Shown here piece after piece: positions 1 through 8,836 of a DNA stretch of 64,000 nucleotides (position 1 is the first letter of the stretch; the number at the start of each line of letters is the position of its first letter). The notes under the pieces were generated by a model. That model was not told where the DNA came from and did no database searches. It saw only the letters and a list, made by a program, of their open reading frames with translations. Both the position numbers and the translations under genes were made by a program. The stretch is from Alicyclobacillus sp. GTDB lineage: Bacteria; Bacillota; Bacilli; Alicyclobacillales; Alicyclobacillaceae. The stretch spans positions 62,001 to 126,000 of the forward strand of contig JAIMBT010000002.1 in NCBI GenBank assembly GCA_023511295.1, given 5' to 3'.

Positions 1-821
1 TACATCGCGTCCGCTTTGTCGAGCAGCCGCTGGAAATCCCCGTCGCTGCCAAGCGGGCGCACGTACAGCCGCGTCTCGGCATCCGTTCCGTGGGTCACGT
101 GCAGGAACAGGTAGCGCCCGTCCTCACTGACCTCGGGATGGAACCCGAGAGCGGGCGCATCGGGGCGATGGTACACCAAGGCATCATCCGACTGCGGCGC
201 ACCGAGCCGGTGGAAATGGACCCTTGCGCCCTGCGACTGGTCCGCGACGCGAGATGTGTCCGGTTCCGGAAACCGCGTGTAGAAAAAGCCGGACCCGTCA
301 GGCAACCACGCGGCGTTGGTGAACTTGCACCAGGAGATTTCGTCCGGTTCCGTTGCCCCCGTTTCCACGTCCACGACGTGGATGGTCTGCCAGTCGCTTC
401 CGCTTTGCGCGATGGCGTATGCGACCTTTGTCCCGTCGTCGTTCGGCGAGAACGCGGTCAGTGCGGCCGTCCCGTCCGCTCGGAGGCGGTTCGGGTCGAC
501 CAGCGTGCGCACTTCGCCACTCGGCGCCTCCACATACAGGCAGGGTTGGTTTTGCAGGCCGTCTTTGCGCAGGAAGAACAGCCGGTCACCGCGACGGACG
601 TGCGCGCCAAGTTGCGTGTGATTCCACAATTGTTTGAGCCGCGCCTCGATGGCGGCCCGGGCAGGGATGGCGTCGAGCACCGCGCGCGCCGCCGTGTTCT
701 GCTCGTCGGTCCAAGCCCGCGTCCGCTCGGAGAGCGGGTCTTCCAACCAGCGAAACGGATCTGCGACCCATACGCCGTGGTAGTTTTCGACGACCACCTC
801 GGCTTGCGATGGTTGAGTCAA
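1..821 (-). CDS. Prolyl oligopeptidase (S9 family), N-terminal part
   Basis: The gene runs off the left edge of the window, so only about the first 273 codons are present. The start is a TTG at 819-821, preceded by an AAGGAGAG ribosome site. The N-terminus reads DPFRWLEDPLSERTRAW, the hallmark opening of S9A prolyl oligopeptidases, and the rest looks like the beta-propeller that gates the catalytic chamber. The catalytic Ser-Asp-His domain lies outside the window. The family cleaves short peptides after proline in the cytoplasm. It is the last gene of a leftward group of peptidoglycan and peptide scavenging genes, so digestion of imported peptides is a reasonable role (inference). Confidence 0.85.
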   Translation of the reverse strand, partial: MTQPSQAEVVVENYHGVWVADPFRWLEDPLSERTRAWTDEQNTAARAVLDAIPARAAIEARLKQLWNHTQLGAHVRRGDRLFFLRKDGLQNQPCLYVEAPSGEVRTLVDPNRLRADGTAALTAFSPNDDGTKVAYAIAQSGSDWQTIHVVDVETGATEPDEISWCKFTNAAWLPDGSGFFYTRFPEPDTSRVADQSQGARVHFHRLGAPQSDDALVYHRPDAPALGFHPEVSEDGRYLFLHVTHGTDAETRLYVRPLGSDGDFQRLLDKADAM

Positions 822-954
822 TGTCTTCTCTCCTTGTCAAGAGCAGCCGCACTCCGGGAAACGCCATCCGGGCGGCGGCTGCTGATTCTGAGAATCATCT
901 CGTAATTCTATCAGAACGATGAACCGGGCTCAATGCGTGTCCCGGCACGGAAAC

Positions 955-2520
955 TCACAGCGTGACCGGCAGCCGCCCTGTGCCGCCGCGGCCGAACAAG
1001 GCCTCGACCCCGGCCCGCACCATCCACGGCGTGTACTCGTAGACCGCGACCTGCGTGGGGACGTCCGCTACCGCCCGCAGATCGTATGGATTTTGCAAGC
1101 CGAAGGCGACCACGGGCCGCCCTTGCCGGGCGAGATCGCGCACCAGTTGCAGGTACGCGGCGTTGCGCAGGCCGCTGATACCGGCTACGGTCAACGCGTC
1201 GTGGGAGCGCCCGACCAGCAGGGCAGCATCCAGTCGGTCTCCCACGGTATGCACCCGCACATCGGCGCCCGGCAGAGCGGCGGTGACAGCGTCAATCAGA
1301 AACTGCGTCGAGGCGGTGTTGTCGGACGCGGAGGAGCGTGGAATGGAGTCGTCGACGAGAAGGTCCACCGCTTCTACGCGCGCCGGGTCCAGCGGAAGCA
1401 GTCCGGCCCGGTTCGCGACCACCGTCGCGGCCGCCGCACAGAGCTGCTGCTGGCATACGGCGGTACGCTCCATCCAGTCATCGAAGACGACCGCAGCCGG
1501 ATTAGCCGCTGCCCGTTCCGCGCGGAGCTTGCGGACGCGACCCGCTGCTTCGACCAGCCGCGCCTCCGGTATGCGGCCCTCCAAGACGGCGCGGACGACC
1601 GCTTCAATGGCCGCCTCCTGGCGGTCGAGGCGGTGTGAGACCATCAGCAGGTCCGCGCCGGCAAGCAAGGCCAACACAGCCCCTTCCGCAACGCCGACCG
1701 TTTCCGAAATCGCATTCATCTCGAGGCAATCGGTGGTCACGACGCCCTGGTACCCCAGTTCCCCGCGTAGGAAGTCGGTCAAAACCGCCTTCGACAGGGT
1801 CGCGGGAATTCGCCGCGGTTCCATGGACGGAAATACCACATGGGCCGTCATCAGCACGTCGACGCCCGCCTCCATCGCCCGCAGGAACGGCTTGAGCTCC
1901 ACCGCTTGCAGGCGAGCTCGGTCGTGCGGGATTTCGGGCAGTGCCAGGTGCGAATCGACCGAGGTGTCGCCGTGGCCTGGGAAATGCTTCCCGCAAGCCG
2001 CCACGCCGTGTTCCTGTAATCCGCGCACCATCGCTGCGCCGAACGCGGCCACGCGGTCCGGGTCCTCCCCGTACGAGCGCACGCCAATCACCGGGTTATC
2101 TGGGTTGTTGTTCACGTCGAGGACCGGAGCGAGGTCCATGTTGACGCCCATCGCGCGCAGTTGGAGCGCTGTGAGGCGCCCGACGGTGTAGGCGTTGTCC
2201 ACGTCACCCGTCGCGCCGATGGCCATGTTGCCCGGCAGCCCAGGAACGCCTGGGGCCACCCGGCGCACAATTCCATTCTCCTGATCTGTGCAAATGATGA
2301 GTGGCAGGGTGTGCCCGGCGTCCCGCGCCAGTGCTTGCAAGGACGCGTTCAGTTCCGTCAACTGCGCGACGCTCGCCACATTGCGCTTGAACAGGATGAT
2401 GTTCTTCACCCGGTGGTGGGCCACCAGTCGGCGGGCGTGGTCCCCAACCGCGGTTCCGTCAAAGCCCGCCACCATCAACTCGCCGACCAGGTCCCGAATT
2501 TCCGCCTCGGTCACCGTCAT
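955..2520 (-). CDS. nagZ: NagZ-type beta-N-acetylhexosaminidase (GH3)
   Basis: The protein is 521 aa and is expected to remove non-reducing GlcNAc from muropeptides. It carries the NagZ signature KHFPGHGDTSVDSH at about residues 178-191, which supplies the Asp-His acid/base dyad. The GH3 nucleophile is expected at Asp264 in TTDCLEM. A C-terminal extension follows the barrel, as in the two-domain Bacillus-type enzymes. There is no signal peptide, which suggests cytoplasmic action on imported fragments, unlike the secreted B. subtilis enzyme. I chose the ATG at 2518-2520, directly after a TAGGAGGG ribosome site; a longer reading frame upstream overlaps the next gene and lacks a ribosome site. 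The next gene upstream ends 5 bases away, so the two are co-transcribed. Confidence 0.93.
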   Translation of the reverse strand: MTVTEAEIRDLVGELMVAGFDGTAVGDHARRLVAHHRVKNIILFKRNVASVAQLTELNASLQALARDAGHTLPLIICTDQENGIVRRVAPGVPGLPGNMAIGATGDVDNAYTVGRLTALQLRAMGVNMDLAPVLDVNNNPDNPVIGVRSYGEDPDRVAAFGAAMVRGLQEHGVAACGKHFPGHGDTSVDSHLALPEIPHDRARLQAVELKPFLRAMEAGVDVLMTAHVVFPSMEPRRIPATLSKAVLTDFLRGELGYQGVVTTDCLEMNAISETVGVAEGAVLALLAGADLLMVSHRLDRQEAAIEAVVRAVLEGRIPEARLVEAAGRVRKLRAERAAANPAAVVFDDWMERTAVCQQQLCAAAATVVANRAGLLPLDPARVEAVDLLVDDSIPRSSASDNTASTQFLIDAVTAALPGADVRVHTVGDRLDAALLVGRSHDALTVAGISGLRNAAYLQLVRDLARQGRPVVAFGLQNPYDLRAVADVPTQVAVYEYTPWMVRAGVEALFGRGGTGRLPVTL

Positions 2521-2525
2521 CCCTC

Positions 2526-3626
2526 CTAGATGTAGTTCAGGTCGTCCGTGTGCGGAAACTCGAGGTCGAGGCCACCGCCCGCGTCGAAGACCCACGCCGT
2601 CAGTTCACCGACGTCCTCCGTCGTCACGCGGAGATCTCCGACCTGTACCGTCCAGACGTCGCCGTGGCGGGCAACCGCGGCTCGTTCGCCGAATCGCTCC
2701 TCAAGGAGGGGCTGTACCTGCGCGAAGAACGCCTCGACGTCGAGCAGCCGCACCGTTCCCTGTACGTGCGCCGACCGCAACGCTACACCGAGCTGCCGCA
2801 GTCGGTCTTGCATCGTCGTGTCGCAGCGATGCACCCGTAATCGCACGCGCGCCGCACCGAAGGCGCGCTGGATGTTGGGGAGAGCATCCGCCACCGCCAA
2901 CCGGCTGCCCGCCCATTCCATCACGTCGACTACCTCAGGCATCCGGTTCTCCCGGTACGCCACGACGTAGCCCACCAGATGACCGCCTTCCCAACAGGTG
3001 AACAACCGCTGGTCGTACCCCTTACGCTGTGTCCACAGGGCGTTGAGGCGGACGGCCATCTCCGCGTCCGTTCGGCGAAAGCGGTACGGTTCGCGTCGGT
3101 AGAGTTCGGCCAGGCGCGCAGCGAACGCGAATCGTTCGTCCTCGGGCACTTCCTCGACTTTAATAGGAACTCGGTCGGCTGCGTCGAATGGGGTCCATTC
3201 GGCCTCCCACATCTGGCCTACAGCGACGCACTGCAGGCGGCGGTACAGACCGCGCTCCCCGGACACCAGGAGCAAGGGAAAACCGGCCGCCACCGCGTCC
3301 GATATCACGCGCTGCAGGATGGCAGAGGATATCCCGCGCCGCTCATAAGCCGGCAACGTCGCGACGGATCCAATCGAAGCCACGTCCAGCGTCACGCCGG
3401 GCAGCACCATTTGTTGGGGCAGCACCCCGACCATGCTGACGGGGGTACCGGCGCTTTCTACGTAGTACAGGTTGGTCGCGTTCTCGGCCGAGAAGAGGTG
3501 CGGAAACTCCCGCGGCATCCCCTGACCAGGCGGTTGATGCGGCCGGAACACGGCATCGGCCATCTCCCCAAGGGCTGCGACGCGGTCGGGTGTGGCACGG
3601 TGAACCGGGATGTTCGGGCTTGTCAT
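2526..3626 (-). CDS. GNAT acetyltransferase, Eis-like
   Basis: The protein is 366 aa. The first ~160 residues form a GNAT fold; the acetyl-CoA loop region includes YERRGISSAIL. A second GNAT-like half and a C-terminal SCP2-like segment follow, the layout of the Eis/enhanced-intracellular-survival family. The start ATG at 3624-3626 follows a GAGGCATCGCCG leader; upstream in-frame codons overlap murQ. Its stop lies 5 bases before the nagZ start and its start lies 13 bases after the murQ stop, so it belongs to the recycling operon. The substrate cannot be read from sequence. An amino sugar or peptide amine from cell-wall fragments would suit the neighbourhood (inference). Confidence 0.8.
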   Translation of the reverse strand: MTSPNIPVHRATPDRVAALGEMADAVFRPHQPPGQGMPREFPHLFSAENATNLYYVESAGTPVSMVGVLPQQMVLPGVTLDVASIGSVATLPAYERRGISSAILQRVISDAVAAGFPLLLVSGERGLYRRLQCVAVGQMWEAEWTPFDAADRVPIKVEEVPEDERFAFAARLAELYRREPYRFRRTDAEMAVRLNALWTQRKGYDQRLFTCWEGGHLVGYVVAYRENRMPEVVDVMEWAGSRLAVADALPNIQRAFGAARVRLRVHRCDTTMQDRLRQLGVALRSAHVQGTVRLLDVEAFFAQVQPLLEERFGERAAVARHGDVWTVQVGDLRVTTEDVGELTAWVFDAGGGLDLEFPHTDDLNYI

Positions 3627-3639
3627 CGGCGATGCCTCC

Positions 3640-4575
3640 TCACGCCTTCCGCGTACCGCTCTCGGGTGCCGTATCTGTCGTCTCCCCGAGCGCGATGCGC
3701 AGGAAGCCGCCCGCTGCCGCCAACCGGGCCTCCGCGGTGGCTCTATCCACACCGGTCTTGGCCATCAAGATGGCAGCCTTGACGTAGCCGTTGGCATCCG
3801 CCAGCACCTGCTCGGCCGTCTGGTAGTCCACGGCCGCTGTGACCATGACAATGCGTTTCGCCCGTTCCGATAGCTTCTCGTTGGTCACCCGCATATCCAC
3901 CATCAGGTTGTGGTACACCTTGCCGAGGCGGAACATGCTCGCCGTGCTGAGCATGTTGAGGACGAGTTTTTCGGCCGTTCCAGCCTTTAACCGGGTCGAT
4001 CCGCTAAGTACCTCCGGCCCAGTCGCGACCTCAATCGGGACGTCCGCATGCCGGCTCGCCTCCGCTTGGACGTTGCAACTGACAGCGACCGTCGCACTAC
4101 CCACGGTGCGCGCGTACTCCAGCCCGCCAATGACGTAAGGGGTACGGCCGCTGGCCGTGATGCCTACGACGACATCCGAAGCGGCCAGTTTTAAGGTCTC
4201 AAGGTCCGCCCGCGCCGAGGCGTGACTATCTTCCGCCTCCTCAACGGCCTCGAACATCGCGTCGCGTCCGCCGGCAATCAGGCCCAAGACCTGGCCCGGT
4301 GGTGTGCTGAACGTCGGTGGACATTCCGCGGCATCGAGCACCCCGAGCCGTCCGCTCGTCCCTGCGCCGATGTAGATCAGTCGCCCACCTTGCTGCAACC
4401 GGCCGACAATCAGGTCGACCGCGCGCTCCACCACCGGCAGCACCTTCGCCACAGCCGTCGGAACGGTCTGGTCTGCTTCATTCATCGCTTGCAACAGGTC
4501 GTGGGTCGATCCCACGTCCAGGTCGGCGTGTTTGGGATTGGCTTGCTCCGTCTGTAGCTTCCAGATGGACTGCAC
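3640..4575 (-). CDS. murQ: N-acetylmuramic acid 6-phosphate etherase MurQ
   Basis: MurQ splits MurNAc-6-phosphate into GlcNAc-6-phosphate and D-lactate, the committed step of muramic acid recovery. The 311-aa protein has the SIS-fold signature GAGTSGRLGVLDAAECPPT at about residues 70-90, essentially that of characterised MurQ enzymes, and the length matches the family. Two in-frame GTG codons compete. The one at 4573-4575 has an AAGGAG site 8 bases upstream and gives an N-terminus close to known MurQs. The one at 4582-4584 overlaps the ribosome site, so I rejected it. Its substrate would come from the BadF-type kinase (10,268-11,239) and from AnmK (15,201-16,415) in the same island. No PTS transporter (MurP) is adjacent, which fits ABC import of larger fragments. 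Confidence 0.96.
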   Translation of the reverse strand: MQSIWKLQTEQANPKHADLDVGSTHDLLQAMNEADQTVPTAVAKVLPVVERAVDLIVGRLQQGGRLIYIGAGTSGRLGVLDAAECPPTFSTPPGQVLGLIAGGRDAMFEAVEEAEDSHASARADLETLKLAASDVVVGITASGRTPYVIGGLEYARTVGSATVAVSCNVQAEASRHADVPIEVATGPEVLSGSTRLKAGTAEKLVLNMLSTASMFRLGKVYHNLMVDMRVTNEKLSERAKRIVMVTAAVDYQTAEQVLADANGYVKAAILMAKTGVDRATAEARLAAAGGFLRIALGETTDTAPESGTRKA

Positions 4576-4590
4576 ACGACTCACTCCTTG

Positions 4591-6273
4591 TCAGCCTTCG
4601 TCAGCCGGAATCACCGGCAACACCACCGCCGACGGGTGATCGGCGTCGTGGTAGATGACCTGCCTCGCGGTCTCCATCCGGGTGCTTCGCCCGAGCGGGT
4701 CCGCCGTGTTCAGGTTGCGGTCGTACTTCGGAAAGGCGCTGGAGGCGATGTGCACGCAGATCCGGTGCCCCGGCAGGAAGACGTGGGACGTGTTCCAGCA
4801 GTCAATCTCGTAGCGCTCGACGGCACCGGGCGTCACCAGTTCCTGGCGGTCCATCCCGTTGCGGAAGCGGGCCCGCACCATCCCGTCGCACAGCCGTTGC
4901 GCGTAGCCGTTCGGCCACACGTCGTGCAGCTGCACCATAAAGTCCGTGTCAGGTGCCGAGGTGGAAGCGTAGAGCACCGCCTTCACAGGCCCCGTCACCT
5001 CGAGCTCCTGCTCCAGCGGGGCACTGGTGTACACGAGCACATCGTCCCTCCGGTGCACGGCCCGGTAGTCGTCCGGACCGCCAATCTGCGACGAGGTCGG
5101 CTCGGTCAGAAACGGGACCGGATTTGCCGGGTCGTAGGTGTACCCGTCCGGCGTTTCCACTCCGGGCGCTTCCGTGGACAAGGCGCCGTCCCCAAACCGG
5201 CTGTTGGCCCGGCCACTGCTGTGCAGGTACATCGGGGTGTATACCGTCCGCGCGAGCGGCCACTCTGCTTCTTCGCGCCAGACATTGCGTCCCATCACAA
5301 AAATGGACACGGGCCGCTCTTCGTCCACTCCGTTGTCGATGCCCTTTAACCAGCGATCAAAGAACCGCAGTTGCCGCGCCCGCAGGTCCAACACCGCGGC
5401 AGGCCCGAAGTCCAAATCTCCGACGCGGCTGCCCGCGTTCACGTTGTGGCCCCACGGCCCCATGATGAGCCGTTGCGCTCGCCGCGCCGCTTCACTGGGG
5501 GCGCGCCGAGTCATGCCCGCGAAGTTGAGTGGCGTGCCAATCTGTTCGTCGTCGTACCAGCCGGAAATGTGCAAAACGGGCAAATCGATTTCTTCAAAGC
5601 GGTTCTGGTAACAGATCTCCTGCCACCACGCGTCCATCTGGCAGTGGTCGAACAGTTCTCGCCACTGCGGCATCACCCGGCCCGCCGCCTCGTCCATGCT
5701 GAGCAGCGGCAGATGCTGATACACCCGCTCCCAATCCACCTGCCCGATGTTCTGCGGCACGCGGTCGGCGGTGAGAAAGTTCCAGCACACGTGCATCGGG
5801 TCCGGTGTGCCCGTGGGCCATTCGACGAACGGATCGGACGGTGACACGATGGGCACCATCGCCTTGAGATGAGGCGGGTGTGTCAGCGCCGTCAGCCACT
5901 GAATCCGGCCGAGGTAACTCCCGCCGAGCGTCCCCACGTTGCCATCGCACCACGGCTGTCGAGCCGCCCACTCCACCGTGTCGTAGCCGTCGATGCCCTC
6001 GCCTCGATACGGGACAAATGAACCTTCGCTATCCCCCCGCCCGCGGACATCTGCAATCACGACCGCGTACCCGCGCCTGGCGAACCAGCGTCCCAAGTCG
6101 ACATTCCCGTCGCTGCTCCGCCCGTACGGTGTGCGCACCACCACTGCCGGCACCGGCCCGTGCCCGTGCGGCCGGTACACGTCGGCCGCCAGGTTGACCC
6201 CGTCGCGCATCGGAATTCGGACGCCCCAGCGCGTGTCGACGGAACCCAATTCCTCCGAACGACCGTTCCCCAT
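4591..6273 (-). CDS. CocE/NonD family hydrolase (S15 X-Pro dipeptidyl peptidase-like)
   Basis: The protein is 560 aa. An alpha/beta-hydrolase domain carries the nucleophile elbow GGSYLG, a cap region, the Asp region SGWYDDEQ and the catalytic His in GPWGHN. A C-terminal jelly-roll domain typical of the S15/CocE group follows. Family members are X-prolyl dipeptidyl aminopeptidases or acyl-ester/amide hydrolases, and sequence alone does not separate these. The ATG at 6271-6273 follows a GGGAGGGG ribosome site. It lies 15 bases upstream of murQ and 29 bases downstream of a serine hydrolase gene, inside the same leftward operon. Peptide trimming is therefore the more likely role here (inference). 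Confidence 0.85.
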   Translation of the reverse strand: MGNGRSEELGSVDTRWGVRIPMRDGVNLAADVYRPHGHGPVPAVVVRTPYGRSSDGNVDLGRWFARRGYAVVIADVRGRGDSEGSFVPYRGEGIDGYDTVEWAARQPWCDGNVGTLGGSYLGRIQWLTALTHPPHLKAMVPIVSPSDPFVEWPTGTPDPMHVCWNFLTADRVPQNIGQVDWERVYQHLPLLSMDEAAGRVMPQWRELFDHCQMDAWWQEICYQNRFEEIDLPVLHISGWYDDEQIGTPLNFAGMTRRAPSEAARRAQRLIMGPWGHNVNAGSRVGDLDFGPAAVLDLRARQLRFFDRWLKGIDNGVDEERPVSIFVMGRNVWREEAEWPLARTVYTPMYLHSSGRANSRFGDGALSTEAPGVETPDGYTYDPANPVPFLTEPTSSQIGGPDDYRAVHRRDDVLVYTSAPLEQELEVTGPVKAVLYASTSAPDTDFMVQLHDVWPNGYAQRLCDGMVRARFRNGMDRQELVTPGAVERYEIDCWNTSHVFLPGHRICVHIASSAFPKYDRNLNTADPLGRSTRMETARQVIYHDADHPSAVVLPVIPADEG

Positions 6274-6302
6274 CGTTGACCCCTCCCTTGCCATGCGGTC
6301 GC

Positions 6303-7367
6303 TCACTCGACGACGGCGGCGGCCACGATGTTGTGGACGCGCCCGCGCAGTCGGACAATCGTCTTGTTCGCTCGTCCGTAGTGCACGTCGTTCGTCAAGA
6401 GTACCATCCAGAGCTCTGAAACCGGGTCGAACGCGAGGCTCGTCCCCGTGAACCCCGTGTGCCCGACCGTCGTCTCCGGCCACAGGTCGCCCGTGTGGTC
6501 GTAGGCGTCGCGCCGGCAGGTGAAGCCCAGCCCGCGCCGCCCGTCCAGGCCCTCGGTCCAACACCGAACCGCCGCTTTACGAGCGGCCTGGGACAGCACC
6601 GGATTGTCGCGTGACAGCCACATCTGGACGTAGCGAACGAGATCGGAAAGCGGTGCGAACAGGCCCGCATGCCCAGACACGCCACCCATGGCATACGTGT
6701 TTTCGTCGTGGACCACCCCGACTTTCACGCCGAGTTCTGCAAACTCTTCCGTCGCTGCGATGCGACTGCGCTGGTCCGCCGGCGGACAGTAGCGCGTCTC
6801 TGTCATCCCGAGCGGGCGAAACACCGCTTGCTCTGCGAACTGGTCGATCCGCTGCCCCGTCACGGCCTCTATGATCTCCGCGAGCAAGATGAATCCGAGG
6901 TCGCTGTACACGACGGTCGTGCCCGGCTCCGCACCGAGCGGTTCCGTGCGCACCATCTGGAGCAACTCGTCGCGGGAGGCGGCCAGATCGTAGTAGTTTC
7001 GGTGCGAGATGAGGCCGGCGCTGTGGGTGAGGAGGTGGCGGACGGTGACGGACGCCTTGCGGCCGTCGGAGAACTCCGGGAGGAAGAGCGCCACCGGATC
7101 GTTCAATCGGAGCTCCCCAGCGTCCACCAGGCGCAGGATACTCGGCAGGGTCGCGGTGACCTTGGTCAGCGACGCAAGGTCGAACACGGTGTCCCTGCGC
7201 ATCGGCCGAACGACGCCGTTGCGGTTTTCAGCGAAACCGACGGCGTGTTCGTGCACGACCTCGGACCCGATGCCCACGGCGTACACGGCACCAGGCAACC
7301 GCCCGGCGTCGACCTCCTGCTGCAAAAAGGCATCTAGGTACTGTAGACCTCTCGCTTTCAGGTGCAT
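6303..7367 (-). CDS. Beta-lactamase-fold serine hydrolase (class C/AmpH-like)
   Basis: The protein is 354 aa. It has the penicillin-binding/class C motif SLTK (nucleophile Ser and Lys), a second motif YSD in place of the usual YxN, and HTG in place of KTG. These support a DD-peptidase/esterase-type serine hydrolase more than a true beta-lactamase. No signal peptide is visible, so cytoplasmic action on stem peptides or D-amino-acid bonds is possible (inference). The start at 7365-7367 has GGAGG 10 bases upstream. It is the first gene of a leftward run of six genes and is divergent from the NlpC/P60 gene. Confidence 0.85.
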   Translation of the reverse strand: MHLKARGLQYLDAFLQQEVDAGRLPGAVYAVGIGSEVVHEHAVGFAENRNGVVRPMRRDTVFDLASLTKVTATLPSILRLVDAGELRLNDPVALFLPEFSDGRKASVTVRHLLTHSAGLISHRNYYDLAASRDELLQMVRTEPLGAEPGTTVVYSDLGFILLAEIIEAVTGQRIDQFAEQAVFRPLGMTETRYCPPADQRSRIAATEEFAELGVKVGVVHDENTYAMGGVSGHAGLFAPLSDLVRYVQMWLSRDNPVLSQAARKAAVRCWTEGLDGRRGLGFTCRRDAYDHTGDLWPETTVGHTGFTGTSLAFDPVSELWMVLLTNDVHYGRANKTIVRLRGRVHNIVAAAVVE

Positions 7368-7434
7368 CCAAATCTGACCTCCACTCGGCCTGTGACCGCG
7401 CTGTATCAGCGCAGACCACGTCGTTCCAAATTAT

Positions 7435-7463
7435 TTTTTCAACTTCCGCAAAATCCGTATAAA
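7435..7463 (+). promoter_or_regulatory. Weak candidate promoter for the NlpC/P60 gene
   Basis: A clear -10 like element TATAAAAT starts at 7458, about 72 bases before the GTG start of the NlpC/P60 gene. The region 17 bases upstream (TTTTTC) is a poor -35. The surrounding stretch is markedly AT-rich in a GC-rich region. The call rests almost entirely on the -10. Confidence 0.3.
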
Positions 7464-7534
7464 ATCGAGTCTAGACGATGTCTCCGGCAAACGAAGGAAG
7501 CTGTCGCCCCCGGAGACCAAGAGGAGTGACGCCT

Positions 7535-8836
7535 GTGACCCACCTGCCGCCCCACGTGACCCCCGAGATGCTGACGCCCGATTTTTGGGTTGCCATGAGC
7601 CCAGGGAGCGCGGAACAGCCACGCCAACGCGCCGACGTGCAAGCGCAAATCCTCGCAGCGTGTCCGCCCTTGCAGCCGTTGATGGAGACCTGGCCTGGCG
7701 GCGGCACGCGCGTCGAGCCGGCGCTGCCCCCGAGCCCGCCGCCCACGCTTTACGACGGCAGCGGCCAACCCCTGTCGGACGCGTTTTGGACCACCCTCGG
7801 CGAAACCATCCGCAGCGCGCGGGCGGTCCGGGAACCAGCGGCCATCGGGACCGCATCCGGAACGGCTGGACATCCGGCATTCGCCGTGTGCCGAGCTGAC
7901 GTGCGCCGCTACCCAATCGCCGAAGGAGGCTTTCGCGAGGCAGGGGACCGCGCGCTGGACCGGTTCCAGGACACCGCCCTGCACACGTTTGAACCGGTCT
8001 TGGTCCTGTACGAGACGCTGGACAGAGGATGGTACTTCGTCCGCTCCCGGACGTACGTCGGCTGGGTCGAACAGCGGCACATCGCGCTGGCGACGCCGGA
8101 ACAGTTCCATCACTGGGGCAGGTTCACAGAGAACCCCACGGGCGACTTCGTCATTCCGCTCTCCAACGCGGTGTCCACGCAAGCAAACCCGTTCAACCCC
8201 CGCGTGTCGCGGCGGCCTCTCGAGTTTGCGGCGTACATCCCGGCTTGCCCGCACAACGGTCCAGTGGGCCAGCAGAGCCCAGCCGGACAAGAGCGCGTCT
8301 GGATGCCGGTCCGAAACGCGGACGGCTGGCTGGAGGTCGACGAAGCGTTCGTCTCCGCCACCCTGCCGTTGTCCAAGGGGTTTCGCCCCTACACCCGCGC
8401 GTCGGTGATCACTTCTGCCTTCGCACTCCTCGGCGAGCGCTACGGCTGGGGCGACGCGTTCGGTTGCCACGACTGTTCGAGCTTGGTGATGGACAGCTAC
8501 CGCACCGTCGGTGTCCAGTTGCCCCGCGACGCCGACGAACAGGAGGCTTGCTTGCCGAACCCCGTCACGTTCCCGCCCCAGCTGTCGTTCGCGGAGCGCG
8601 CCGAACGCTTCTTCGGCCTCGGCCTGGGAGATCCGCTGTACATGCCTGGCCACACCATGCTCTACCTTGGCTTTGTCGACGGGCACCACTATGTCCTGCA
8701 CGATTTCGCCGGATACGCAGACGGAGCGACCAGCGTCCCCGTCTACGCCGTGATGGTCTCTACGCTCGACATCCGGACGCGTCAGAACCACACCTATCTC
8801 GAAGCCCTTACGACGGCGGGTCGACTGTTTGCGTGA
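7535..8836 (+). CDS. SH3-domain NlpC/P60 (C40) endopeptidase
   Basis: The protein is 433 aa. The N-terminal half contains tandem SH3b-like wall-binding domains. The C-terminal domain is NlpC/P60, with the catalytic Cys in FGCHDCSSLVM (about residue 312) and the His in PGHTMLYLG (about residue 371). Relatives of this architecture cut the gamma-D-Glu-diamino acid bond of murein stem peptides. There is no signal peptide, which favours digestion of imported muropeptides (inference). I chose the GTG at 7535 because GAGGAG lies 8 bases upstream; an ATG at 7478 sits almost on the predicted transcription start. The 3' end overlaps the convergent serine hydrolase gene by 29 bases. Confidence 0.88.
   Translation: MTHLPPHVTPEMLTPDFWVAMSPGSAEQPRQRADVQAQILAACPPLQPLMETWPGGGTRVEPALPPSPPPTLYDGSGQPLSDAFWTTLGETIRSARAVREPAAIGTASGTAGHPAFAVCRADVRRYPIAEGGFREAGDRALDRFQDTALHTFEPVLVLYETLDRGWYFVRSRTYVGWVEQRHIALATPEQFHHWGRFTENPTGDFVIPLSNAVSTQANPFNPRVSRRPLEFAAYIPACPHNGPVGQQSPAGQERVWMPVRNADGWLEVDEAFVSATLPLSKGFRPYTRASVITSAFALLGERYGWGDAFGCHDCSSLVMDSYRTVGVQLPRDADEQEACLPNPVTFPPQLSFAERAERFFGLGLGDPLYMPGHTMLYLGFVDGHHYVLHDFAGYADGATSVPVYAVMVSTLDIRTRQNHTYLEALTTAGRLFA

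Noticed and set aside
7439-8791. 450-codon minus-strand frame opposite the NlpC/P60 gene
   Set aside because: No domain is visible, and the plus-strand gene has catalytic Cys and His in conserved contexts.
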